This document shows positions 9,225-19,689 of a stretch of DNA of 64,000 nt, one piece after another. The notes below the pieces were generated by a model, which made no database searches, was not told where the DNA came from, and saw nothing but the letters and a program-made list of their open reading frames with translations. The DNA comes from Hermatobates lingyangjiaoensis (lineage: Eukaryota > Arthropoda > Insecta > Hemiptera > Hermatobatidae). Every line of letters starts with the position of its first letter. Position 1 is the first letter of the stretch. The translations under genes were made by a program, and so were the position numbers. The DNA lies in the NCBI GenBank assembly GCA_026182355.1, contig JAPFBL010000102.1:442501-506500 (forward strand), written 5' to 3'.

Positions 9225-9310
9225 ATAACTGAAAAAACAACACATACAGAATGAGAATGGTTGCTGGATCAATATTTCGAACCGATGTTCGTGATCAGAA
9301 AGATATATAT
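9225..9310 (-). mobile_element. Family I terminal fragment with hammerhead relic (9263-9300)
   Basis: Minus strand: CTGATCA (canonical except G8 to C), C, GAAC-ATCG-GTTC, GAA, ATAT, T, GATCC. The helix II stem is perfect. The flank CATTCTCATTCTGTATGTG leads out to a TA run. The second copy of this family is at 49800-49965. Confidence 0.5.
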
Positions 9311-9440
9311 GTATATACAGAAAAAAGAATGTAGTATTGTTTAGCTACCCTAACATCTCTCCCTAATCTATTGTCCTTTCCTTCACTTGACACCCCTTAG
9401 AATACCACTCACTAGTCTCATATTTTTACATATTACATAT
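9311..9440 (+). mobile_element. Diverged family A-like leader fragment
   Basis: CTTTCCTTCACTTGACACC, then AGAATACCACTC, parallels the leader of PLE locus 1 (CCTTTCCTGTGCTTTCACCC, then AAATACCACTC). No hammerhead follows. Confidence 0.35.
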
Positions 9441-11370
9441 TTTGTTTCCTTAATTATTTTTTAGTTTAATAATTTATTAACTTTTTCTGCCATTAAATGT
9501 TACCATTTTTTAATTTTATTTCTAAATACTATTTTTCATTTTTTTGTCTTCAGTAATAATTTATTTCTTTTTTTTTGCGACCTAACCTGTACATATTCTG
9601 AAAAGTAATCCAGTTTCGGTACGGCTTTCGACTTCTCGCCATACTACATATTTTCGTGAGGATGGCAGTAGAATGGGTGGAAATATTTAAGGTGTAGTTT
9701 TCATTCCTGTTTCTTTCTGTTTTCAAAGTATATATATATATATATAAATGTGTGTGTGTGTGCTCAAAGAATGAAATGAATTGGGATGCGGTAAATTTCT
9801 CCAAATTCTCATTACTAATGTTAATTAAATATCATTTCAAAGCAGAAGTAAGAATCAGTGAAAATGAAAAAATGTTACAATTAAATTGTGGAAATAATAG
9901 AAATTTTTAAAAATATATGAGAGGGATATGCTTAAAAAAAGATATTAAAGAAATCTTTAATTCAAACAGGTCTGTTTTTAATAATCCGACTTTTTTACAA
10001 TATGCTCTTTCGTTTAATTTATTCTATGTTCTTATTATTCCTAAAAATATGATATGTTATTCATATTCACAAATGTAATTTGTGTATTCATTTTGTCTAT
10101 GAACAAGATTTGAAGAGATATCGATACTTTGGTATTGTCTGTTTTGAGGGAAACCTTTATTTTGTTCATGTTTCATTGAGTAAGTTAATTCTTAATATTA
10201 TCAATTTTCAGGATAGTTTAACCAACCTTCGAGTTTTATTTTAGTTGTTCTAGAAGATTGCTGACCATTTCATTAAAATATTTATGTTTTTGCTTCATGA
10301 GTTGTCACAAAAAAACTAATACTAAGCTGAAGCATAAGAATCCAATATGTTCCAGTTATGAACCAACTTCAAACTTACTGCCTAACATAAATGTAAACTA
10401 ATAAAAAAACAACGAAAAAAGGTAATCACAATATTAATATTACACATATGAGCGAATGATAGGTTTCAATTAGGTTGCAAGTTTGTGGAGGTAATAAAGA
10501 ACCTATTATCGATTGGAGTACTACTTTCTTCTCCAAGTGTACTCTGTTGTTTTATTATAGTTTCAATTTATATCGTATGAAATTAGTTCATTAACAACAC
10601 ATATATATATTAGTAATAATTAAAAATTTACACATATGTTCTTAAAACTTAGCATTCTCCTTTTAATTGAAAGATAAAATTTTCTTTATAAGCAATTTTT
10701 TTTATTAATGTTTTAATTTTAACGTGATAAAACGTACACCATTGCAGTAATATATTTTAAACTAGGATGCATTGATAAAATTAATTACTAAATCCTGCGA
10801 TACAGAATTATAAATAAAATACTTTTCTTTTGGATAAATGTATCTCTATTTAATCCAAGTGGACAAATCAGTAATAGGCCATTACCTTGTGCACCTCAAA
10901 TAAAAATAAATTGGCTATTTCGTTTCACCAAAATCCATTTCATATTTGTCAGATTAATTCGTGAAAAAGAATATTTCATGTTTTTTTTTTTCCATATCAG
11001 ATTACATTTTTTTTTTTTTAGTTTAGAGATAAAGTTTATTTGAGGAATGTTTTCATGAAATTTTTTTCAAATAAATTTGTATGTATAGTGTTTATACATA
11101 AAAAAATGTCTCTTAATTGCTAATCGGTTTGTTATTCGTACATAAAGGGTGATATAGTTCAGAGAATAGGTTGGGAAAGAATGCAGAGCACTGCATATGT
11201 AATGGGAGCGTTTCATTTTCTTTTCTTATGCACGCTCTTATAAATTTTCACTTTAATGCTGCTATTGGGGAGGAAAGTGTTATTATTTGGTACGATTTTA
11301 ATAATGGGTCAGCCACATTACATTGGATTGATTATAAATTGGGATTATTAAATTTTTTCCTATCTGAAGG
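9441..11370. other. AT-rich stretch without identified features
   Basis: A 1.9 kb stretch with poly-T runs (around 10980-11020) and short TA/TG runs at 9728-9762. Short open frames at 9550-9804 and 11171-11377 are low complexity or without domain and look like chance. Confidence 0.6.
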
Positions 11371-11377
11371 TATTTAG

Positions 11378-11446
11378 GGATCTTTAATGAGTACAGGACA
11401 GTGCAGAGACTCGAGACTGATGGCTTAACATCCTCTCCAAGGGACA
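11378..11446 (-). mobile_element. SINE body fragment
   Basis: GGATCTTTAATGAGTAC, then CTCGAGACTGATGGCTTAAC and CCTCTCCAAGGGAC, matches the body of the full SINE at 18458-18780, without the tRNA head. Confidence 0.6.
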
Positions 11447-11527
11447 ACACACACACATTAGTTTAATTCATTAACTGTGCAATTTGTTATAGTGTAGTAT
11501 TTACTCATATTGGTGAAAGTATTAAGT

Positions 11528-11562
11528 TTCCAGACACACACACACACACACACTCACACACA
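11528..11562. repeat. (CA)n microsatellite
   Basis: CA dinucleotide run with one CTCA interruption. Confidence 0.9.
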
Positions 11563-11645
11563 AAGTTTATTATAAGAAATTAAACTATGCATATCGAACA
11601 CTTGATGTACTTCTTCAGGTTACATCTAAAAAATATACATATGCA
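11563..11645 (-). mobile_element. Eroded family J hammerhead fragment
   Basis: Minus strand: ATGTAACCTGAAGAAGTACA, then CAAGTGTTCGATATGC. This aligns with the family J motif at 61181-61220 (ACCTGAAGAAAAACAC, then GTGTTCGAAACGCG). The GAAA box has decayed to GATA. Confidence 0.45.
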
Positions 11646-11770
11646 TTTAAGAGCTTTGTGAACATAGGGGTGAATTAATTAAATATAGTTAATGGGTTAG
11701 TTCCACTGAGGTTAGTAATATTAGAATTAGTAATAATACATTCCGTCATACCTCGTAAAGTCTCTGTAAA

Positions 11771-11813
11771 GCTCGACCGGTTTCGGGTCCGCCTGGATCC
11801 CATCTTCAAGAGC
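11771..11813 (-). ncRNA. Family K hammerhead, left arm
   Basis: Minus strand: GCTC (helix I), TTGAAGA (core, C3 to T), extra T, GGG...CCC helix II with a 10-nt loop (ATCCAGGCGGA region), GAA, ACCGGT (palindromic helix III), C, GAGC (helix I return). Confidence 0.7.
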
Positions 11814-11987
11814 ACCTAACTGACTGTGAGTGTTGTTTTCCTATAACCTACCTATATATAGTATTTACATTGTGTAATCAGTGTTGTGTGTGTAGGTAAT
11901 TTTTTTTTTATATATATATATATATAGTATATACCTATACTATATATAGGTAGGTTATAGGAAAACAACACTCACAGTCAGTTAGGT

Positions 11988-12030
11988 GCTCTTGAAGATG
12001 GGATCCAGGCGGACCCGAAACCGGTCGAGC
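11988..12030 (+). ncRNA. Family K hammerhead, right arm
   Basis: Mirror image of 11771-11813 with the same core substitution. It has the strongest helix III palindrome (ACCGGT) in the window. Confidence 0.7.
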
Positions 12031-12085
12031 TTTACAGAGACTTTACGAGGTATGACGGAATGTATTATTACTAATTCTGAATTAA

Positions 12086-12604
12086 TTAAAATGAATACAT
12101 CTGACACTATTGAGTGATAACATAGGAATAATATTGAAATGGCTTAAATTAATCATTAACTTAAAACACAACTAACAGTTTAATTTATACTATGGTTTCA
12201 CCACCGAATACCACCTCAGAGCACTAATGATTAGATCTCTGTTTATGTATAAATGGACATAGTATTCAGTATGTACGTTGTTAATCAGTTAATGTTAATG
12301 TAAGCTACATTTATTTGTTTCATATATATATATATATTATGATACTTGATCACTAATAAGGTAGTTATCATGTATATTAATTCGCCTATGTTCTCACTAG
12401 TCGTATAGATGCATATGCCAATTTAATGTCACTGAGAGAATCATCAGTGTCGAAAACCGTGTAGTTCTTATAAAGACTTCGAGGTATCTGTTTTATGCTT
12501 TGATTCTATTCTTGATTAAATGCACTATGCACTGAAGTTTGTTTACATACTTACCTATGAGGATATACATAGTGAATCGAATCATGTGATAGATGCTGTG
12601 TAGT
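12086..12604. other. AT-rich stretch with a possible decayed family K copy
   Basis: At about 12430-12495, TGTCGAAAACCGTGTAG, then AAAGACTTCGAGGTATC, loosely parallels the family K right arm (CCCGAAACCGG, then AGACTTTACGAGGTAT). Otherwise nothing is identified apart from a TA run at 12323-12338. Confidence 0.35.
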
Positions 12605-12639
12605 GAATAATCATTTTTTTTTTTTTTTGACTGGACATA

Positions 12640-13312
12640 TCTAGAGTTTGAATCAATCATACTGGGAAGATCACGTTAGTGAATCGATCATAGATGGGAT
12701 CACAGCCTGACCGATAACGAATCATGATGCTTCGATAGACTTTAGAGTGAATCGAATCATTATGTATAATTGCCTGAAGTGAATCAATATGATCGGATAA
12801 TGCCTAGAGTGAAATGAATCATATGTAATGCCTTAATTCGAATCATTATGTAACCCATGAAGTATTGAATCAATCATATGGGATAGAGCCTGAGATGATC
12901 GAATCATGAGTGGATAGATCCTGAAGTGAATCGAATATGATGGGATAATGCCTGAATGTAATCGAATCATGATTGGATAGATGCCTGAAGTGACAATTCA
13001 TGATGGTAGATGCCCTGAAGTGAATCGAATCATATGGGATAGTATCCTGAGAGTGAATCGAATCATGATGGATAGATGCTTAGTATGAATTGTAATCATG
13101 ATGGGTATAATGCTTGAATGAATGAATAATCCTGATGAGGATAGATGCCTGAGAGTGAATCGAATCATGATGGGATAGATGCCTGAGAGTGAATCGAATC
13201 ATGATGGGATAGATGCCTGAGAGTGAATCGAATCATGATGGGATAGATGCCTGAGAGTGAATCGAATCATGATGGGATAGATGCCTGAGAGTGAATCGAA
13301 TCCAGGATCTAT
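12640..13312. repeat. 34-bp minisatellite, five exact copies plus a decayed left part
   Basis: Units beginning ATAGATGCCTGAGAGTGAAT start at 13141, 13175, 13209, 13243 and 13277, an exact 34-base period. From about 12640 to 13130 the same motif (GTGAATCGAATCATGATGGG) recurs with many one-base insertions and deletions at irregular spacing. The array follows a poly-T run at 12613-12628. No promoter or frame is evident. Confidence 0.9.
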
Positions 13313-13835
13313 CAATCCATAGATGTGTTCATGCAAGATACTGGTCTACCCTGACCCCATGTTTTGGGATATTTACAGATACTTAACAATTGATTACCTC
13401 TAGATGTATACTTTTACTTATCATTTGCGTAAATTTATGAAATATAGAGAAATTTTAATTCATTCCCACTTTAAGCAACAGTTATTTACAGTTTCCAGTA
13501 GTTATCAACCATTCCCATAGACTTAAGTGTATGTGGTAAAAATAAACGTAGATTTTAAATTGGACATCTAGTAATGCATATTAGTTGAATATTATGGACA
13601 TTCATCGTAATGACATATATATATAATGTATTGTGAATGATTACTGGGATGAACTAAATTTCTTTCCTGTGTCACAAATTGAAGAAGTATTCATTTAAAT
13701 ATATATATATATATGTTTTGTTGAATGACCTTTGTACTGTGGCATGAATAAATTTCATTGTCCATGTTGTTCAACAAAACATCTCATGAAACAAGAAGGA
13801 AACAATGCTCCTTTTCCTTGAACGATTACAAATAT
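13313..13835. other. AT-rich stretch with one short hairpin
   Basis: An imperfect inverted pair TGTTTTGTTGAA (13713) and TTCAACAAAACA (near 13772) encloses about 50 bases and abuts a TA run. It may be the tip of another inverted transposon unit. No hammerhead motif was found in it. Confidence 0.4.
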
Positions 13836-13837
13836 AT

Positions 13838-14131
13838 ATATACTTTTTCGTTGGAAATGCGATCCAAAACGGACAAATATAGTTCAATATAGAAATAGAA
13901 ACATCCACAAATCAAAAGAACACACATACAGTCTCTAATTTTCGGTTTGAACCGTATTCAGGAGAGATAAGAGAGGGAAACTCTCTATCTAACCAGTTCA
14001 GTTGGGTTTTTGACTCTGACGAAGACCGCTTGTTACGGTTGAAAGATCTTAGTCTTGTTTTCCCTCTCTTATTGTGGTTTAATCATTGATTGTTGTTTCA
14101 CGTGTTTATGTGAAATCTTTTTATCGATGAA
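13838..14131. mobile_element. Chimeric head-to-head unit: family B left, family A right
   Basis: The left part is the inverted family B terminus (TCGTTGGAAATGCGATCC outermost, then the minus-strand hammerhead). It runs to about 13992 (GAGAGAGGGAAACTCTC). The right part begins at about 13995 and is the family A terminus (CAGTTGGGTTTTTGACTC, hammerhead at 14012-14054, then TTTCACGTGTTTATGTGAAA). The outermost bases on both sides abut TA runs, as in the homotypic dimers. Confidence 0.8.
14012..14054 (+). ncRNA. Family A hammerhead in the chimeric unit
   Basis: Consensus core and helices: GACT, CTGACGA, A, GACCG...CGGTT, GAA, AGATCT, T, AGTC. Confidence 0.8.
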
Positions 14132-14190
14132 CTATATATATATATAATATATATTATATATTATATATATATTATATATATATATATATA
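14132..14190. repeat. (TA)n tract
   Basis: Interrupted TA run (TATATAATATATATTATA pattern). Confidence 0.9.
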
Positions 14191-14845
14191 TTTATTTCAC
14201 CTTTTTGTGTGAAATGTTGTAGGCATATATGTATATATAAGTGTGTATATAGTAGATGCGTATATAAGAAGACATTAAATCTTCTATCAATTGATTAGAA
14301 AATGATTATAGAAATCACTTCGCTGAAATTGATTCATATTGAAACTGTTTTACGGACTGATTGATAGAGAGGGGGAAATGTATTTAAGTAGAAGAAAGTA
14401 GAAAAGACTTAGATATAATGATAGATTAAAAGCAGTGATAGAGCGAGAGGGAAGGACAGAGATAGATATAGTAAAGAGAGGAGTACAAGAAGAGAGAACA
14501 TTTTATGCTGAATTGGACTAAACAATATTCTACCATACGTTTCAAAAAAGTTTTTCTAATTATGAAATTGATTGTTTATTTTAACTGTAATTACAAAAAT
14601 GCTGATGTGGTAAAACTTTGTTTACTCAGATATATCAATTTGCCATATTGTCCAAAAAGAATTGATAATTGTGCACAGTCGACGCGAAATACCATTCAAG
14701 TACCCATTTCTTACAATTCAATTAACTTTAGCAATTTTATGCAATCAGAGTTAATGATCACAGGGTAATTTTTTTAAAATAAACATCACAAATAAACTAG
14801 TAAATATGTATTTTGGTAATTTATGAAAAATGTTTTGAATAAAAA
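14191..14845. other. AT-rich stretch without identified features
   Basis: An open stretch at 14505-14768 gives an 87-residue peptide with no domain I recognise and AT-driven composition. I do not call it a gene. Confidence 0.5.
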
Positions 14846-14847
14846 AC

Positions 14848-15191
14848 TAAACGTTGTCAATGAGAGTTTAATTTGAACCTGAAGAACTGACCGAGTCCTA
14901 ATAATCTTTAGTTATATATACATATATACAACAGATTCAATAATATATCGACCGTTTGATAGAATAGGTGTGTTATCTAATCAGGAATGGGTCAAATTTT
15001 GTAGGTTCAAAAATCAAACTCCCATTGCCGACGTTTCGGTTTTATTTTAAAACCTTTTTCATAGGGAGAAGTAAGAATTTTTTTAAACTAAGAAAATGAA
15101 AAAGGTTTTAAAATAAAACTGAAACGTCGGCAATGAGTGTTTGATTTTTGAACCTATAAAATTTGATCGAATCCCGATTAGATAACACACC

Positions 15192-15195
<4 letters not shown>
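14848..15195. mobile_element. Family G fragment followed by a family G palindromic unit
   Basis: 14848-14922 is a plus-strand 3' end (ACGTTGTCAATGAGAG, then CCTGAAGAACTGACCGAG). After a TA break, 14933-15195 is an inverted dimer. The outer ends are GGTGTGTTATCTAATC and its complement. Hammerhead-like motifs lie at 15026-15066 (minus) and 15094-15134 (plus): GGTTTTA...TAAAACC stem, GAAACGTC, GGCAATG. The CTGANGA box is degenerate (CCTATGAAAAA), with an extra base or a change at C3, so activity is uncertain. Confidence 0.65.
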
Positions 15196-15225
<30 letters not shown>

Positions 15226-15248
15226 CCATTATTCTTAGGTATATATTT

Positions 15249-15290
<42 letters not shown>

Positions 15291-15351
15291 CGTCAAAGCA
15301 TTTATTTCTATTGTTTTCCGTTTTCCTTTTTTGGTTTAAGCTTCATATATA

Positions 15352-15408
<57 letters not shown>
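15191..15408. repeat. Compound (TA)n tracts
   Basis: Three TA runs at 15191-15225, 15251-15285 and 15345-15408. Peptides read across them are only Ile-Tyr repeats. Confidence 0.95.
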
Positions 15409-15409
<1 letters not shown>

Positions 15410-16107
15410 TTCAAATAAACTGTGACACATAGACAGAAACATATATATATTTAGTATAATGTATATTTGACATGTTTTAAATAGTGTCATTTCATTAGCA
15501 CTATTTAATTTTGAATTTGTTTATTGATATCTCTTTGGGCTTGTTATATGTTTTGTCTCTCTCTCTTTTTATGACAATCTATTTATCTATTATTTATGAT
15601 CTATTAATTTATTTATGACTTATTTTATTTTATATTATAATATAGATCATATTTTTTTTCCTATAATCGTTTAGTTCTTAGTTATTGTATTGACTGTTTT
15701 AATTCCGGCTTTATGATTAGTTTGAATAATTTTTTTTTAGTATTTTTTTTTGTAAATAGAAAAAATATTATATAAATAAAGTAATATATATATTAAACAG
15801 AATTAACAAATTCAGAATAGGTAAAGACTGGCATTTATACGAATGTAAGGGAAACGGAATGAGCGAGAGAACAGCGTTCACCCTTACCATTGTAACCCTC
15901 AGTAAGCACAATGGCTCTTATCCCAGCCTTTGTCTTCTGTTTCCGAGGTGAGATCTTTTATACCTAGTCAAAAAACATCCTTCTTTATCAAGCTTGTTTT
16001 GATTGTTCGGCTTGTTAAAAAAAAAACTTATTACTAACGCTTGCCTGTATGAAAGATTAGAAATTATTTTTGGAATTCAAGTTTGAAATTAATGTTAATG
16101 TAATTTA
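15409..16107. other. AT-rich stretch with a short less AT-rich patch
   Basis: The patch 15840-15960 is more balanced, ends TTTCCGAGGTGAGATC and contains a GGTGAG donor-like site. There is no recognisable frame. Confidence 0.4.
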
Positions 16108-16285
16108 ATATATATATCTTTAAATTGTTACAAACAGTTTTCGTCAGAGTCAAAACTGATAATGAAGAAATGACTCTGACGAAGAACGCTTGTTAAGTTT
16201 GAAATATCTTAGTCTTCTTTCTGATTTCTTACTGTGGTTTCTGCGTTGATTTTTATTTTACATGTTTATTGTGAAATCTTGTTAT
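16108..16285. mobile_element. Eroded family A head-to-head unit
   Basis: A minus-strand partial hammerhead (AAACAGTTTTCGTCAGAGTC) is followed within 20 bases by a plus-strand hammerhead at 16172-16214. The plus copy has core CTGACGA but a weakened helix II (GAACG...AAGTT) and ATCTT in helix III. The right end TTTTACATGTTTATTGTGAA runs into TA. Confidence 0.65.
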
Positions 16286-16287
16286 AT

Positions 16288-16437
16288 ATATATATGATCA
16301 AACCACAATTAAAAAAAGGGAAAACAAGACTAAGATCTTTCAACCGTAACAAGCAGTCTTCGTCAGAGTCAAAAACCCAACTGATCATTTGATCATTGAT
16401 TGTTATTTCACGTGTTTATGTGAAATCTTTTTAATAT
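16288..16437. mobile_element. Family A head-to-head unit with intact left hammerhead (16328-16370, minus)
   Basis: The left arm has a full hammerhead (helix II GACTG...CGGTT). Right after CCCAACTGATC the sequence switches to the outermost right end (ATTGATTGTTATTTCACGTG), so the right hammerhead was deleted. Confidence 0.75.
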
Positions 16438-16454
16438 ACACATATATATATATT

Positions 16455-16705
16455 TCACTTAATAAAACGAAACAAGATCCAAAAAGGACACAATACGAGT
16501 TCATAATTCAAGAAGAGTAACACACAGAGTAAGGAAACACACTTACAGACGTACGGGCTACTTCCCGTTGCGTATACAACGTTACGTCCTTAGTTTCCCT
16601 TTCTCTTTTCTCCTGAAGACAGATTACCTGAAAATTTGAGTCTGTGAATCTGTTTCCTTACTCTATGTGTTACTCTTCTTGAATTTTGATTTCGTGCATA
16701 CATAT
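16455..16705. mobile_element. Family C head-to-head unit
   Basis: Left end ACGAAACAAGATCCAAAAAG, then AAGAAGAGTAACACACAGAG. The right arm mirrors it. The plus hammerhead at about 16610-16645 reads TCTC, CTGAAGA, C, AGATTACCT, GAA, AATT, T, GAGT. In the left arm the motif was lost (jump at ACTTACAGACGTACGGG). Confidence 0.7.
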
Positions 16706-16711
16706 ACATAT

Positions 16712-16990
16712 AAACCAATTAGAAAGAAGATAGCACACGGATAGACCCAGAATAGCTCACGTCTATATTTCGGCCATCATCGTCATCAGGAGGAGAAGAG
16801 TCATGCAGGAAGCAGAACGGCGACTCCGAGACTCCTGAGTCGCCACTCTGCCTTCCTGTGGGACTTTTCGCCTCCTGATGACGACGATGGTCGAAATATA
16901 GAAACGAGTTATTCCTGTGTGTGTCTGTGTGCTATCTTCTTTCTAATTGGTTTTTATTTAAAAGTCCTCTAAACCGTTTCGTTTAATTAC
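16712..16990. mobile_element. Family D-like palindromic unit with two hammerheads
   Basis: Inverted arms share AACCAATTAGAAAGAAGATAG. Minus motif 16757-16793 and plus motif 16870-16907 both read CTGATGA, C, GAC-GATG-GTC, GAA, ATAT, A. The plus copy is preceded by GCCTC and followed by GAAACGAG (imperfect helix I). The centre between the arms is GC-richer (CGACTCCGAGACTCCTGAG) and itself partly inverted. Confidence 0.8.
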
Positions 16991-18195
16991 ATATATATAT
17001 ATATATATTTCAGAGTGAAGATATAATTTTTTTTATTACCTTCGGTTTCTCTATGTTTTGTGTTTCTGTGATGGAAGTAGAAGTGTTTTTAAAGAAAATT
17101 GCTTACGAAGGAGTTTTATTTTAATAATATATATGTCTGCATTGGAATTATTTATCTTCTAAATCTCCTAAAGTTTAAATATTGGCCACAAACAATGAAA
17201 AATGTTGAAAAACTCACTTCCAAATAAAAAAAAATATTAAAATTAATCTCTGCAGTTAAAAAACTGACAGTAGCAACTAACAGCGTGAGGATATGAATTA
17301 AAGTGCTTCAGATGTTTTTCATGGTAGGGTTATCCGACTGGAACATATGAACTACAAAGCAACTACAAGTAAACTACAATTACGCTTCAAAAATTTAAAC
17401 ATCTAGTCATTATCCCTAGAATCTATAGTCTACACCCTCATTGTACTAGGTATGATTTTTTTTTATTGCAAATTATAAAACTTATCCTTATCTGTCTCAG
17501 TATAACTGTTCGAACAACTCTTGTTATTATTACAAAAATGTACCAGTTTACGTCATATTACGTCATTATACGTTCCTGGTAAGGTAAATTTCACCACATT
17601 AGTACCGACCTTAAAAAGCGTATCTTTAAAAAAAACATCCATTAATTATCTTTATTGCAAAGTAATATTTAAAAATTTAAAATTAACAGATGTAGGTCAG
17701 TTCGTTGAACATTGGTGGCTGTATATCATTTTTGGCCCGGATTAGCAATTGATTTATTAAAAACAGTTTAATTCATTCACACCCGATATATTCTTTTAGC
17801 TTTTTGCCCTTTAAATAACTTCTTCAAGGTGAAAGTTAAAAACTACTTTCACCGATTGAGCACGTTCTTCTCAAACCAGCAAAGGCTGCCTTATTGTTTA
17901 ACCTTTTTAATTTTCCCCTTCTATGAATAAATAAGCCATTAACAGAACATTCGAAATAATTTATTTATTGCTATTATTTTGAATAAATATTAGAAGGTAG
18001 CTCACAATTTAACTCATATGAAATAAATTTGTGAACTTCACAGGTAAAAACTAGCTAAATAAGAAATTTAAATATTTAAATTATCTTTAACTTCCTTTGT
18101 TTATAATATAATTTTCAGTTATATCATATCAAGCATTATAATATTTGATATATGTAATGATAATGAAATGATTATAATTATAACTTATTGATATA
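16991..18195. other. AT-rich stretch without identified features
   Basis: Contains a TA run at 16990-17008 and no supported gene. The open stretch at 17521-17745 has no domain I recognise. Confidence 0.55.
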
Positions 18196-18197
18196 GA

Positions 18198-18455
18198 TAC
18201 TCAGAACTATATAAGTGTATGTATATCAACGATTACAAGAAAAAAGCACGTAGAAACAACACGCATTCACTTGAATATTTGGACTTCCGTCATCAGGAGA
18301 AAAAGAAGGAATAACATAATGAGTTCTGCGCAGCTGGTATTCAGAAGTAGAACTTCATCATAACTTTCTTCTTCGTCTTCTCCTGATGACGATAAGGATG
18401 AAATATTAGTCAGTAGTGTGTTGTAGTCAGCAAGTCTTTTCTTGTAGTCGTTGAT
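18198..18455. mobile_element. Family D-like inverted unit, eroded
   Basis: The arms begin TATCAACGATTACAAGAAAA and end TTTTCTTGTAGTCGTTGATA. Both carry TCCTGATGACG, but the GAAA side has decayed on the left (GTCCAAATATT). On the right it reads GGATGAAATATTAG with a reduced helix II. Confidence 0.65.
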
Positions 18456-18457
18456 AG

Positions 18458-18780
18458 GTTAGGTTAGGTTGCAGTGGCAGTTCCACAAGGGAACACACGT
18501 AGGCCGAGCATTGGCCCTCTGTGATAACACACAATGAAGATTGATTCTACAGTGGGAGTACTAAATTTTGCCTAACTCAAATGTATTTAGAGTAGGGATC
18601 TTTAACGAGTACCTGACATCGTACAGGCTCGGGACTGACGGTTTAACGTCCTTCTCCGAGGGACGACGTGCTCAGATTTATTCACCTCCTGCGTGAATAA
18701 ATCGAGGGCCAGGTGAGGATCGAACCCCGGTCCTATCAGTTCAGAGGCGAACACGTAACCACTGAGCTATCCTGGCCCCC
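18458..18780 (-). mobile_element. Full-length tRNA-headed SINE
   Basis: On the minus strand the head is tRNA-like: A box TAGCTCAGTGGTTA and B box GGTTCGATCC, spaced as in a tRNA gene, so RNA polymerase III would start near 18780. The body contains GGACGTTAAACCGTCAG and TACTCGTTAAAGATCC, which resembles the conserved central domain reported in metazoan Meta-type SINEs. The tail is CAACCTAACCTAACC. It would depend on a LINE in trans. At least five partial relatives are in this window. This is the most complete copy. Confidence 0.85.
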
Positions 18781-18849
18781 TTAGTCGTTGATATATTTCC
18801 TAAAAGAAATACAAATTTTCACATATTGATTTATATATTTATATATACA

Positions 18850-18960
18850 AAATCAATGTTTATCAGAACTCGGCCAGTTCTTTAACATAAAAGAACTTAC
18901 CGAGTACTGATAAACTTTTTTTTGTTTTCTACTTCATGGTCGATAATTTTAACAATCTAT
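18850..18960. mobile_element. Short family G inverted remnant
   Basis: TTTATCAGAACTCGGCCAG and its near complement CCGAGTACTGATAAAC lie head to head about 30 bases apart. The right side continues into CATGGTCGATAATTTTAAC, the family G outer end. The hammerhead part is gone. Confidence 0.55.
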
Positions 18961-19689
18961 ATGTATATTCTCAAACTTGTTTGTAAACATGTATTTTTAA
19001 GTTTTTATTTGTTAGCATAGTAGTTCATATTGAATTTGTATACAGTTGTTGGGAATATTACAACGTTATCATGCTTTGTTGCAGTGATCATGATGTATCA
19101 ATACATCGAAAAGTTAACATAATAAGAAGAAGTTCATTTCTAAGACCTAAACCTCAAAAAAAAGAAAAAAATTATTGTTGTTGTTATTCATTATTGTTTG
19201 ATTTATTCACAAACAGCCTCTTAAATGTAGCTTATTTATACCTTAGAAATATTATTTCTTGTTTTCTAAATTAATTTTTTTTTTCAGGTATGTACTGAAC
19301 AGTTTAGATACTTCCATTTAAGCAACGAAAACACTGTGAGTATTATACTTTTGCGCTAACTCATATATATAACGAATTGTTCTAAACTAATTTCTGATTT
19401 CATTCACAACGATACAACTATTATTCAAGCAATGTTTTTTTTTACTTTTTATCAATTTCATTATACCATAAAAGAATGGTATTACTGTAAGTGTAGTACC
19501 TATAGTAATAATTGAAAGACTTATTGTAAAATTATGTAGGGTTTTCCCGTTTCGAAGTCCTCTGATCCATTTATGATTTTTTTGAATGATTGCTATGGAT
19601 GTGGTTAGGTTTGCAGTTGGTTGTCTAGGTATCTGAAATTTTGTAACACTCTACAAGATAAATGATCGATATATCTCTAATATCGACTA
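18961..19689. other. AT-rich stretch without identified features
   Basis: The open stretch at 19071-19274 is AT-rich and without domain. Nothing else is supported. Confidence 0.55.

Larger units (their letters stand above)
11716..12085. mobile_element. Family K palindromic unit
   Basis: Perfect-looking inverted arms, 11723-11863 and 11935-12083, enclose about 70 bases that end in a TA-rich run. The arms read AATACATTCCGTCATACCTC outermost and TATAACCTACCTATATATAG innermost. Each arm carries a hammerhead with a classical GTC cleavage triplet. No coding sequence remains. Confidence 0.8.

Noticed and set aside
13141..13308. CRISPR-like regular array
   Set aside because: Copies are contiguous with no unique spacers, and the context is eukaryotic.
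14505..14768. 87-codon plus-strand frame
   Set aside because: No domain, AT-driven residues, no neighbouring gene signals.
15108..15490. Minus-strand frames of Ile-Tyr repeats
   Set aside because: Pure translation of (TA)n microsatellites.
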